5,567 nucleotides of DNA from Oscillospiraceae bacterium (GCA_009784085.1 WRCJ01000089.1:1-5567); one strand, 5' to 3'; shown: positions 1 through 5,197, counted from the stretch's first letter. Numbers and translations: made by a program. Notes: a model not told the origin generated them from the letters alone.

Positions 1-294
1 ATTTTCCTCAGCGTTCCGATTTTGGCTATCGTCAAGACGTTGATCGTCGACCGCGCTGTCGAAGCCCGATTGCAAAAACGGGCGAAAGGGGAAATCGCTG
101 CGGGCGTGGGCGGTGAGGACGGTGGCGGCGACGGCGGGGACGGTAACGGGGACGATGGTGACGGTGGCGGCGGTGAGGACGTTGGCGACGGCGGCGGTGA
201 GGACGGCGGCGGCGGCGTGGACGTTGGCGACGGCGGCGGCGGTGGCGGTAACGCCGGCGGTGAGGATGAATGCATCGTGCATAGTGAATCGTGA
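1..294 (+). CDS. C-terminal part of a putative AI-2E family (PerM/YdiK-like) membrane transporter with a Gly/Asp/Glu-rich tail; 5' end outside the window
   Basis: The frame is open from the first base and stops at TGA 292-294, giving 97 residues of a gene that begins upstream of the window. The first ~20 residues (IFLSVPILAIVKTLIVDRAV) resemble the end of the last membrane segment of AI-2E family transporters, where a Gly-Leu-Leu-x-x-Val-Pro-type stretch is followed by a Lys and a charged helix; here a basic, amphipathic stretch (VEARLQKRAKGEI) follows. From about residue 36 to 89 the protein becomes a run of Gly, Asp and Glu with a few Val and Asn, then ends in ECIVHSES. Such a tail is not typical of the family and would probably be a disordered, acidic cytoplasmic extension. 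The family exports or takes up small molecules, and substrates differ between members, so no substrate is claimed. The family call rests on about 30 residues and is moderate; that this is the coding frame is supported by its mixed, ordinary codon use before the tail. Confidence 0.6.
   Translation: MFLSVPILAIVKTLIVDRAVEARLQKRAKGEIAAGVGGEDGGGDGGDGNGDDGDGGGGEDVGDGGGEDGGGGVDVGDGGGGGGNAGGEDECIVHSES
106..264 (+). repeat. Low-complexity GGN/GAC tract coding for the Gly/Asp/Glu tail
   Basis: The top strand is an almost pure mix of GGC, GGT, GAC and GAG triplets. It includes an exact 20-bp direct repeat, GACGTTGGCGACGGCGGCGG, at 178-197 and 220-239 (offset 42 bp, in frame). The triplet periodicity keeps the frame of the upstream transporter-like gene, which suggests growth by slippage or unequal exchange within a coding region. 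The same tract leaves long open frames on both strands, which should not be taken as genes. Confidence 0.85.
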
Positions 295-306
295 TGGTAC
301 GGCATT

Positions 307-323
307 CGTAGGGCGCGTCATCC
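307..323 (-). repeat. Inverted copy of the dispersed repeat core
   Basis: Read on the - strand this is GGATGACGCGCCCTACG. It differs by one base from the core at 5077-5093 and by two from the cores at 431-447 and 464-480. Lying inverted to the tandem array, it could in principle pair with it in a transcript. A weaker partial copy starting CGTAGGGGC follows at 331. Confidence 0.6.
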
Positions 324-428
324 TGCGCGTCGTAGGGGCCGCGCCCCCGCGCGACCCGCCGCAGGATCCCCGTCACCTACCCCGTGCGTCCCGGCGTCCT
401 ACGGCAACAATCCGTCCGGCGGTGCGTC

Positions 429-511
429 AAGGATGCCGCACCCTACGTGGACGCGGGCGGCAAGGATGCCGCACCCTACGGGGGCGCGGGCGGCAGGATG
501 CCGCCCCTACG
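429..511 (+). repeat. Tandem array of a 33-bp GC-rich unit (two full copies and one partial)
   Basis: Each unit begins AAGGATGCCGCACCCTACG and continues with a 14-base GC-rich segment ending GCGGGCGGC. Copies start at 429, 462 and 495. The first two differ at only two of 33 positions. The third lacks the first A and one A in the core, and diverges after 511. The conserved 'spacer' and the short core argue against a CRISPR array. A further core lies about 4.6 kb away at 5077-5093, so this is a dispersed intergenic repeat family, not a purely local duplication. Confidence 0.8.
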
Positions 512-553
512 GGGATACGCCCACGTCATCCTATCCCATACAGTAATTCACGA

Positions 554-582
554 TTGACATTGGTTTTATAACACGATACAAT
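554..582 (+). promoter_or_regulatory. Sigma-A type promoter of the DUF4015-like gene
   Basis: A perfect -35 box TTGACA (554-559) and a -10 box TACAAT (577-582) are separated by exactly 17 bp in a sharply AT-rich island. Transcription would start near 589, giving a leader of about 55 nt before the ATG at 645. Confidence 0.85.
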
Positions 583-611
583 ATAGAAATCAGTAGAAAA
601 ATATTCTTTTT

Positions 612-631
612 GGCAACCATATGCGGTTGCC
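612..631 (+). promoter_or_regulatory. Stem-loop in the 5' leader just upstream of the RBS
   Basis: GGCAACC (612-618) and GGTTGCC (625-631) form a perfect 7-bp stem with a 6-nt loop, ending 3 nt before the GGAGG ribosome binding site. It could stabilise the leader or tune ribosome access. There is no T-run after it, so it is not a terminator. Function is inferred only from position. Confidence 0.45.
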
Positions 632-634
632 CTT

Positions 635-639
635 GGAGG
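635..639 (+). promoter_or_regulatory. Ribosome binding site that fixes the start at 645
   Basis: GGAGG lies 5 nt before ATG 645. The upstream in-frame ATG at 621 sits in the loop and 3' arm of the hairpin and has no Shine-Dalgarno sequence, so the start at 645 is preferred. Confidence 0.8.
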
Positions 640-644
640 CGTTC

Positions 645-1862
645 ATGGCACGCAGACTGCGTTATCGCGGACGCGGAAGGATCCGGCGCGCGTTAACCGC
701 TATCCTCATCTTTTTTGGCGTCCTGTTCATTTTGGCGGTGGTGCTGTTTTTCGCGTTGCAAAATAGCGCGGTATACTCTGCGGACGACAATCAAGTCTAC
801 TTGAATTGCGCCCTCCTCGAGCAGTGGCGCGACCCCACACCCACGCCGAGCAAAGAGCTCCCCGAGCTACCCACGCCAACGCCGGAATCCACGGAGGATC
901 CACCCACGTCCACGCCGACGCCCACGCCAACACCCACGCCCAAGACTCAGCTGCCCATGCGCGCCCTCTACGCGCCCATCGGCACGTTGCTCGACGAAGC
1001 CGCGATGACAGCCCTGAGGGAACAGTTGGCGAAGAGCGAAGCAGACGCGCTGGTGCTGGAACTCAAAGCGACTGACAGCACGCTAGCCTATTCCTCGTCA
1101 CAGCCGGAGGCGTTGCAGGCCGAAGTGACCACCCAAAGCGACGTCGCGGCGCAACTCATCCGCGAGCTCAAGGCGAGTGGCGTCTATGTGATAGCGCGGG
1201 TCGCGTGTTTCAAGGACGGCTACCTGCCGGGGGTCGTGCGCACTGTGGGTATCAAGGTGTCTAACGGAAGGGACAATTGGTTGCAGGGCGGCAGGAACAC
1301 CCATACGCGCTGGCTGGATCCCTACAAGGAGGAAGCGCGTACATACCTATTAGGCGTGCTATCTGAGATAGCCGCCTTGGATGTGGATGAGATATTGCTC
1401 GACTGGCTGACGTTCCCCAACACCGGAAGCCTGTCCGCCATCAGCTACGGCGCTTTTTCAAACATCCCGCGCTATGAACCCATTGAGACATTCGCGCAAG
1501 ACGCCCGAGGCGTGGTGTCTTCGTCGGGCGTCGCGCTGTCGGTGGTCTTGTGGGAGGAAACCTGCATAGACGGCGAGGACGCCGAGGGCGGGCAGAGGTT
1601 GCGCCAGCTCGTGTCCCTGTTCGACCGCCTGTATGTGCCGATGACGCTATCCGGCGATGTCGGCGAAACCTTTGGAGACCTGACCAAAAGATTGGACGCG
1701 CTCATCCCCAAAGCGGACTGGCCGGGTCGGGTCGTCCCCCTGTTGACGACGCCAAGCGGGCGTGATCCGGACGCCCTGCAAGAAGATCTGCACACGATCA
1801 GCGGCGCAAAGGGGCTGGGCTGGGTCTTGGAAAATGCCCAGGGGAGCTATAATTTAGGATGA
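645..1862 (+). CDS. Membrane-anchored putative glycoside hydrolase-like protein (divergent DUF4015 domain) with a Thr-Pro linker
   Basis: The 405-residue protein opens with an Arg-rich stretch (residues 1-15) and one hydrophobic segment at about 17-38, which together look like an N-in signal anchor placing the rest outside the cell. A Pro/Thr-rich linker follows at about 63-99, ending in (TP)n. The remaining ~300 residues resemble the DUF4015/COG1306 putative glycoside hydrolase family: an ELKATDSTLAYSS stretch at 139-151 (family: DVKDDDGxLxY), YVIARVACFKD at 181-191 (family: PIARIVVFKD), WLDPY at 223-227, DEILLDWLTFP at 248-258 (family: DEIQFDYVRFP, Asp253 kept, Arg replaced by Thr), VPM at 331-333 and a C-terminal GWVLENAQGSYNLG. 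These fit a TIM-barrel hydrolase, possibly acting on cell-wall or surface polysaccharide; no member-specific substrate can be read. Several motif positions are changed, so activity is uncertain. The gene has its own promoter and is convergent with gltX, sharing the last 16 bp. Confidence 0.75.
   Translation: MARRLRYRGRGRIRRALTAILIFFGVLFILAVVLFFALQNSAVYSADDNQVYLNCALLEQWRDPTPTPSKELPELPTPTPESTEDPPTSTPTPTPTPTPKTQLPMRALYAPIGTLLDEAAMTALREQLAKSEADALVLELKATDSTLAYSSSQPEALQAEVTTQSDVAAQLIRELKASGVYVIARVACFKDGYLPGVVRTVGIKVSNGRDNWLQGGRNTHTRWLDPYKEEARTYLLGVLSEIAALDVDEILLDWLTFPNTGSLSAISYGAFSNIPRYEPIETFAQDARGVVSSSGVALSVVLWEETCIDGEDAEGGQRLRQLVSLFDRLYVPMTLSGDVGETFGDLTKRLDALIPKADWPGRVVPLLTTPSGRDPDALQEDLHTISGAKGLGWVLENAQGSYNLG
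903..941 (+). repeat. Thr-Pro codon repeat in the linker
   Basis: Alternating ACG/ACA and CCN codons encode the end of the extracellular linker (PTSTPTPTPTPTP, residues 87-99). Thr-Pro linkers are common between membrane anchors and surface domains in Gram-positive bacteria. Scattered TPTP pieces also occur at residues 64-68 and 77-80. Confidence 0.8.
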
Positions 1863-3601
1863 TCGCCCAGTTCGCCCAGTTCGCCCGGTTCTCCCAGGTC
1901 TCCCAGCCGCGCCAGCCGCGCAATCCCCAGTTCCAGCCTTTGTAAGCTCTCCGCCCGCCTCAATACGGCGCACAGCTCAACGCCGCCGCCTGGGGTGGAA
2001 GACTTGCCCGATACGGCTACGCGGATAGGCCAGAGGACTTGCCCGGCCTTGACGCCCAACTGGGCCACCAGGCCGCCAAGCGCGTCATGGATGGCCTCCT
2101 GTGTCCAATCCTCCAACGCTTCCAATAACGGCAAGGCATCCCGCAATGCTTTCAGGCAACTCTCCGGGGTGACTTTGCTTTTTTTGTGCGTATACAACGC
2201 CAGGTCGTAATCCGGCAGTTTATCGATAAAATCCAGCTGCGGCGGGATTTCGGACAACAACCCCGTGCGGTGGTGCAACAGCGCGGCCAACGCCCGGGTA
2301 TCGATATCCTCCCGCGAGACGGCTTGGCGGATCCAAGGCAGGGCTTTGCTGTGGAACTCCTCGGGCGGCAGTGCGCGAAGGAATTGTCCGTTGAGCCAGA
2401 CTAGCTTGCCGCCGTCGAAGATGGCGGGGGACTTGGACAGGCCCTCCAAGGTAAAGGCTTCCTCCAGCTCACGAAGCGTGAACATCTCCTTCTCCCCCCC
2501 GGGACTCCAGCCCAGCAACGCCACATAGCTGAGGATGGCCTCGGGCAGATGCCCCGATTGGAGCAGATCGTCGTAAGTGGGGTCGCCGTGACGCTTGGAA
2601 AGCTTGTGCGTGGCGTCCCGCATGACCGGGGCTACATGGATATACCGGGGCTTGTCCCAGCCGAAAGCATCATAGAGCAGGTTGTATTTCGGCGTGGATG
2701 TCAGGTATTCCGTGCCGCGCACCACATGGGTGATCCCCATCAAATGATCGTCCACCACGTTGGCAAAATTGTAGGTGGGCAAACCGTCGGACTTGAGCAA
2801 AATGTTGTCCTCCAGCTCCCGGTTGTCCACGGAGATGCGGCCGAACACGACATCGTCAAAGGATGACGCGCCCTCGCGCGGCATGCGTTGCCGGATGACA
2901 TACGGTTCCCCGTCCGCCACGCGCCGTGCGGCTTCCTCGGGCGGCAGGGCCGCGCACCGCCCGTCGTAACCGCGAAAAGACGATGCCGGGGAGGCAGAGA
3001 CAGAGATAGGTTCGTTGGCGGATGCCCCTTCGTTGGCGGGTGCGCCTTCGTTGGCGGGTGCGCCTTCGTTGGCGGGTGCGCCTTCGTTGGCGGGTGCGCC
3101 TTCGTTGGCGGGGTCGCCTTCATTGGCGGGTGCCCCTTCGTTGGCGGGTGCCCCTTCGTTGGCGGGTGCCCCTTCGTTGGCGGGGGCCCCTTCGTTGGCG
3201 GGGGCGTCCGCTTCCTCACGGCTGCAAAAGCATGGATAGGCATGGCCCAGCGAGACGAGCAGATCGGCGTACTCCTTGTAAAGCCCCCTGCGTTCGCTTT
3301 GCACGTACGGCCCCGCCGGACCGCCCACGTCGGGTCCCTCGTCGTAGCGAAGCCCCGCGCCGCGCAGCGTATCGTAGATGATCTGTATGGCGCCCCCCAC
3401 ATACCGCTCGCGGTCGGTGTCCTCTATGCGCAACAAAAACTTGCCGCCGTCGCGGCGGGCAATCAGGTAGGCGTACAACGCCGTGCGCAACCCGCCGACA
3501 TGCATATAGCCGGTAGGGCTGGGGGCAAAACGGGTCCGCGTCTCCCCCTGGGGTATTTTCGCCTCACGCGCAAGATAAACAGATGTATCCATAGTATCCA
3601 T
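1847..3601 (-). CDS. gltX: Glutamate--tRNA ligase (glutamyl-tRNA synthetase) with a tandem-repeat insertion
   Basis: This class I aminoacyl-tRNA synthetase charges tRNA-Glu with glutamate using ATP in the cytoplasm. The 584-residue product has the HIGH-type motif in FAPSPTGYMHVGGLRTALYA (about 25-44), a KMSKS-type motif KLSKR (333-337), the DGLPTYNFANVVDDHLMGITHV segment typical of the family (starting near 272), and a helical anticodon-binding C-terminal half ending in a VSGKSSTP stretch. It is longer than the usual ~470-490 residues for three reasons: a ~20-residue N-terminal stretch before RTRFAPSP, a repeat insertion at about 131-197, and a Leu-Gly-Glu-rich tail after about 560. The insertion separates Cys124-Phe-Cys126 from Tyr-Asp-Gly-Arg-Cys216, the pieces that in zinc-binding GluRS enzymes form the metal site. 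All catalytic landmarks remain and the frame is intact, so the enzyme is probably functional. Whether it also charges tRNA-Gln cannot be told from this window. GGGAGG at 3607-3612, 5 nt upstream, supports ATG 3601 over the in-frame ATG at 3592. It lies 20 bp after murD and is probably cotranscribed with it. Confidence 0.96.
   Translation of the reverse strand: MDTMDTSVYLAREAKIPQGETRTRFAPSPTGYMHVGGLRTALYAYLIARRDGGKFLLRIEDTDRERYVGGAIQIIYDTLRGAGLRYDEGPDVGGPAGPYVQSERRGLYKEYADLLVSLGHAYPCFCSREEADAPANEGAPANEGAPANEGAPANEGAPANEGDPANEGAPANEGAPANEGAPANEGAPANEGASANEPISVSASPASSFRGYDGRCAALPPEEAARRVADGEPYVIRQRMPREGASSFDDVVFGRISVDNRELEDNILLKSDGLPTYNFANVVDDHLMGITHVVRGTEYLTSTPKYNLLYDAFGWDKPRYIHVAPVMRDATHKLSKRHGDPTYDDLLQSGHLPEAILSYVALLGWSPGGEKEMFTLRELEEAFTLEGLSKSPAIFDGGKLVWLNGQFLRALPPEEFHSKALPWIRQAVSREDIDTRALAALLHHRTGLLSEIPPQLDFIDKLPDYDLALYTHKKSKVTPESCLKALRDALPLLEALEDWTQEAIHDALGGLVAQLGVKAGQVLWPIRVAVSGKSSTPGGGVELCAVLRRAESLQRLELGIARLARLGDLGEPGELGELGDHPKL
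1863..1916 (-). repeat. Degenerate 9-bp tandem repeat coding for the GltX C-terminal tail
   Basis: About six 9-bp units (on the + strand TCGCCCAGT, TCGCCCAGT, TCGCCCGGT, TCTCCCAGG, TCTCCCAGC, CGCGCCAGC) run in frame and encode LARLGDLGEPGELGELGD. The repeat extends GltX past its usual C terminus and abuts the 3' overlap with the convergent gene, so repeat growth may have produced that overlap. Confidence 0.75.
3011..3208 (-). repeat. Eleven-unit, 18-bp in-frame tandem repeat inside gltX, (PANEGA)n
   Basis: Eleven uninterrupted 18-bp units (+ strand consensus TTCGTTGGCGGGTGCSCC) start at 3011, 3029, 3047 and so on to 3191. Each encodes one PANEGA hexapeptide on the - strand. Units 2-5 are identical, and units 8-9 are identical. 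Unit 6 gives Asp in place of Ala, unit 1 gives Ser in place of Pro, and unit 7 has a silent change. Near-identity of neighbouring copies points to recent expansion by slippage or unequal recombination. Unit length divisible by three preserves the frame. Confidence 0.97.
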
Positions 3602-3606
3602 AGTAT

Positions 3607-3612
3607 CCTCCC
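3607..3612 (-). promoter_or_regulatory. Ribosome binding site of gltX
   Basis: GGGAGG on the - strand lies 5 nt before ATG 3601 and 14 nt before the alternative ATG at 3592. It sits within the 20-bp gap between murD and gltX. A 9-bp duplication (ATGGATACT/ATGGATACA) produces the two nearby ATG codons. Confidence 0.8.
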
Positions 3613-3621
3613 ACAGTAAAC

Positions 3622-4995
3622 TTACGGGCGTCTCGCCAGCCGCGTGAAGTGCATGCCCCGCTCTTCAAAGTTTTCGTATTGATCGAACGAGGCGCATGCC
3701 GGCGACAGTAGCACGATGTCGCCCGGTTCCGCCATGCGCTCGGCCAAGGGGACGGCGGTCTCTAGATCGCCGGCGTCGTATAGGGGCGGCGCCCCGTCGG
3801 CGGCTTCCACAGCCTGCCGGATGGCCCCGGCGGTGACCCCGATGAGGATGAGTGCCTTGACATGTTGGGCGCAAGCCGACCCCAATGTGTCGAAGGGGAC
3901 TTTTTTGTCGTAGCCGCCGGCGATCAAAATGACCTTTTGCGGAAAGGAGCGCAAGCCGGCCAAGGTACGCGCCGGCGTGGAGGCGATGGAATCGTTGTAG
4001 TAACGCACGCCATCCCGCTCGGCGACCAGTTGGATGCGGTGTGGCACGCCGGCAAAGTTCCGCGCGACCTGGGCCATCGTCTCCGGGCGCACCAGCGGCC
4101 AGACCGCCGCGCATGCCGCCATATAGTTGTCCACGTTGTGTGCGCCGGGGATGCGGATGTCGGACGCGGGGAACAGGGCATGATCCCCGGCGCCGTCCCG
4201 GCATATGATCGTATCGCCCTCCAGGAAAACGCCATGCGGCACAGGCGCCCCGTGGGAAAACATCCGCACGCGGCCGGGCGCCTTGGCCGCCATGGCGCGT
4301 GTGACGCCGCAGTCCGCGCCCAGGACGACCAAATCGCCCTTGCCCTGATGCAGGAAGATGTTCTCTTTGGCGGCTGTGTACTCCTCCATGGACAGATGCA
4401 TGTCCTGATGGTTGGGCGTCAGGTTGAGGACTGCCGCCGTCTGGGGGCTCATCTTCATCGTCATCAGTTGGAATGAGGACAACTCCAGCACGACGATGTC
4501 GCCGGGGTCCATGTCCCCAGCCGCGCTGAGGAGCGGCATCCCGATATTGCCGCCCAAGTGTACACGCTTCCCCTCGGCGCGTAACATCTCCGCGATCAGT
4601 GTGGTTGTCGTCGTCTTGCCGTCGCTGCCTGTCACCGCGATGGCCGGGCAGGGGCAAATGCGCAAGAATTCCTCCATCTCGGAAGTCAATATGCTCCCGG
4701 CGGCGACAGCCGCCGCGATTTCGGGCAGATCGGGGCGCATCCCGGGCGTTCGGTAGATGTACGTCTCGCCTATGCCTTGCAGATAGCCCGGGCCGGTGAC
4801 CATACGCACGCCCAGCGCCTCCAGCTCGGAAGCCAGCGGCTCCAGCGACGCCCTGTCTTTCTTGTCTCGGGCGGTTATCTTTGCCCCGGCGCCGGCCAGC
4901 AGGCGAATCAAGGGCGTGTTGCTGATGCCGACGCCCAGCACAGCAACCGAGATACCGCGCTGAGCGGCCAAGTATTGGGTAAAAAGTGGGTTCAT
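3622..4995 (-). CDS. murD: UDP-N-acetylmuramoyl-L-alanine--D-glutamate ligase
   Basis: MurD adds D-glutamate to UDP-MurNAc-L-Ala with ATP, the second amino-acid step of cytoplasmic peptidoglycan precursor synthesis. The 457-residue product has the usual length and three-domain order. The N-terminal nucleotide-sugar domain includes VAVLGVGISNTPLI (17-30). The central ATPase domain has the P-loop VTGSDGKTTTTT (121-132, Lys127), GGNIGMPLL (148-156), ELSSFQL (171-177), NLTPNHQDMH (191-200) and a candidate carbamylated Lys210 in AAKENIF. The C-terminal domain has GAHNVDNYMAA (284-294), GVPHRIQ (316-322), NDSIAST (334-340, in place of the NDSKATN of E. coli, a variant I associate with Firmicutes), GGYDKK (360-365) and SPACASFDQYENFEERGMHF (431-450). 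A GTG at 5007 would add four residues, but GAGGTGA (5004-5010) is well placed for ATG 4995, which I prefer. The gene lies with gltX and not inside a visible dcw cluster. Confidence 0.97.
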   Translation of the reverse strand: MNPLFTQYLAAQRGISVAVLGVGISNTPLIRLLAGAGAKITARDKKDRASLEPLASELEALGVRMVTGPGYLQGIGETYIYRTPGMRPDLPEIAAAVAAGSILTSEMEEFLRICPCPAIAVTGSDGKTTTTTLIAEMLRAEGKRVHLGGNIGMPLLSAAGDMDPGDIVVLELSSFQLMTMKMSPQTAAVLNLTPNHQDMHLSMEEYTAAKENIFLHQGKGDLVVLGADCGVTRAMAAKAPGRVRMFSHGAPVPHGVFLEGDTIICRDGAGDHALFPASDIRIPGAHNVDNYMAACAAVWPLVRPETMAQVARNFAGVPHRIQLVAERDGVRYYNDSIASTPARTLAGLRSFPQKVILIAGGYDKKVPFDTLGSACAQHVKALILIGVTAGAIRQAVEAADGAPPLYDAGDLETAVPLAERMAEPGDIVLLSPACASFDQYENFEERGMHFTRLARRP

Positions 4996-5003
4996 GGCGG
5001 AAA

Positions 5004-5010
5004 TCACCTC
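5004..5010 (-). promoter_or_regulatory. Ribosome binding site that decides the murD start
   Basis: GAGGTGA on the - strand is 8 nt before ATG 4995. The competing GTG start at 5007 lies inside this motif and has no good Shine-Dalgarno sequence of its own at proper spacing. Confidence 0.75.
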
Positions 5011-5076
5011 ATTATGTTACTCGACGGTTTATGACGTTTTATTAGGGGTCGATGTTATCGGCGCGTCAAGCAGTCT

Positions 5077-5093
5077 GGATGCCGCGCCCTACG
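5077..5093 (+). repeat. Single copy of the dispersed repeat core in the murD leader
   Basis: GGATGCCGCGCCCTACG matches the 429-511 array core with one difference (G for A). It is preceded by GCGTCAAG at 5063-5070, which also precedes the first array copy as GCGTCAAG directly joined to GATGCC. It lies between the murD promoter and its RBS, so it should be transcribed in the murD-gltX leader in the orientation CGTAGGGCGCGGCATCC. Confidence 0.7.
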
Positions 5094-5117
5094 CCGGCCT
5101 GGCTTGGCCCGGTGCAA

Positions 5118-5147
5118 ATTCTATCATGAATCCACTTTTATTGTCAA
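5118..5147 (-). promoter_or_regulatory. Sigma-A type promoter of the murD-gltX unit
   Basis: On the - strand a perfect -35 box TTGACA (5142-5147) is followed after 18 bp by TAGAAT (5118-5123) with a TGA extended -10 directly upstream. Transcription would start near 5111, giving a leader of about 115 nt before the murD ATG. No other promoter is evident in the murD-gltX gap, which fits cotranscription. Confidence 0.75.
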
Positions 5148-5162
5148 TGCCTTCCTTCCTTC

Positions 5163-5191
5163 TTGCAATCCGCCCCATTTCCTGCTAAACT
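5163..5191 (+). promoter_or_regulatory. Sigma-A type promoter of rnpB
   Basis: TTGCAA (5163-5168) and TAAACT (5186-5191) are 17 bp apart, with a TGC extended -10 element at 5183-5185. The predicted start, about 7 nt downstream near 5198, coincides with the first base of the rnpB P1 helix, an independent agreement. Confidence 0.8.
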
Positions 5192-5197
5192 ATAGTG

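Larger units (their letters stand above)
295..553. other. Intergenic region without a supported gene, made largely of GC-rich repeats
   Basis: Between the stop at 294 and the promoter at 554 I find no convincing coding sequence. Open frames here are Arg/Ala/Pro-rich by-products of GC content and repeats, with no RBS. The stretch holds an inverted core copy (307-323), a short GGGGC-CGC-GCCCC hairpin near 337-349 with no T-run after it, and the 33-bp tandem repeat at 429-511. No canonical intrinsic terminator for the upstream gene is visible. From about 540 the composition shifts to AT-rich, marking the promoter of the next gene. Confidence 0.7.

Noticed and set aside
1..282. Open frame on the - strand from ATG 282 to the window edge, Ala/Val/Thr-rich.
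   Set aside because: It is the antisense of the Gly/Asp triplet tract, has no RBS, and the + frame has family-like sequence before the tract.
429..511. Possible CRISPR array.
   Set aside because: The repeats are short, the 'spacers' are nearly identical and 14 nt long, and there is no cas gene nearby.
113..571. Long + strand open frame, Ala/Thr then Arg/Pro-rich.
   Set aside because: It runs through low-complexity and intergenic repeats, shows no RBS or domain, and runs into the -35 element of the next promoter.
621..644. ATG 621 as start of the DUF4015-like gene.
   Set aside because: It lies in a hairpin without a Shine-Dalgarno sequence, whereas ATG 645 has GGAGG 5 nt upstream.
1820..1841. 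CTGGG...CCCAG stem near the convergent gene ends as a bidirectional terminator.
   Set aside because: The stem is only 5 bp with a long loop and no T-run on either strand.
2888..3619. + strand open frames encoding repeated VGGCAF or AGAPSL units.
   Set aside because: They are antisense readings of the 18-bp repeat in gltX, whose product is a clear synthetase.
3665..4657. 330-residue - strand open frame rich in Arg and Gly.
   Set aside because: It is an off-frame shadow of murD, which has all family motifs in its own frame.
5004..5012. ATG-AGG-TGA mini-ORF overlapping the murD RBS on the - strand.
   Set aside because: Two codons and no RBS; it is most simply explained as the Shine-Dalgarno sequence itself.
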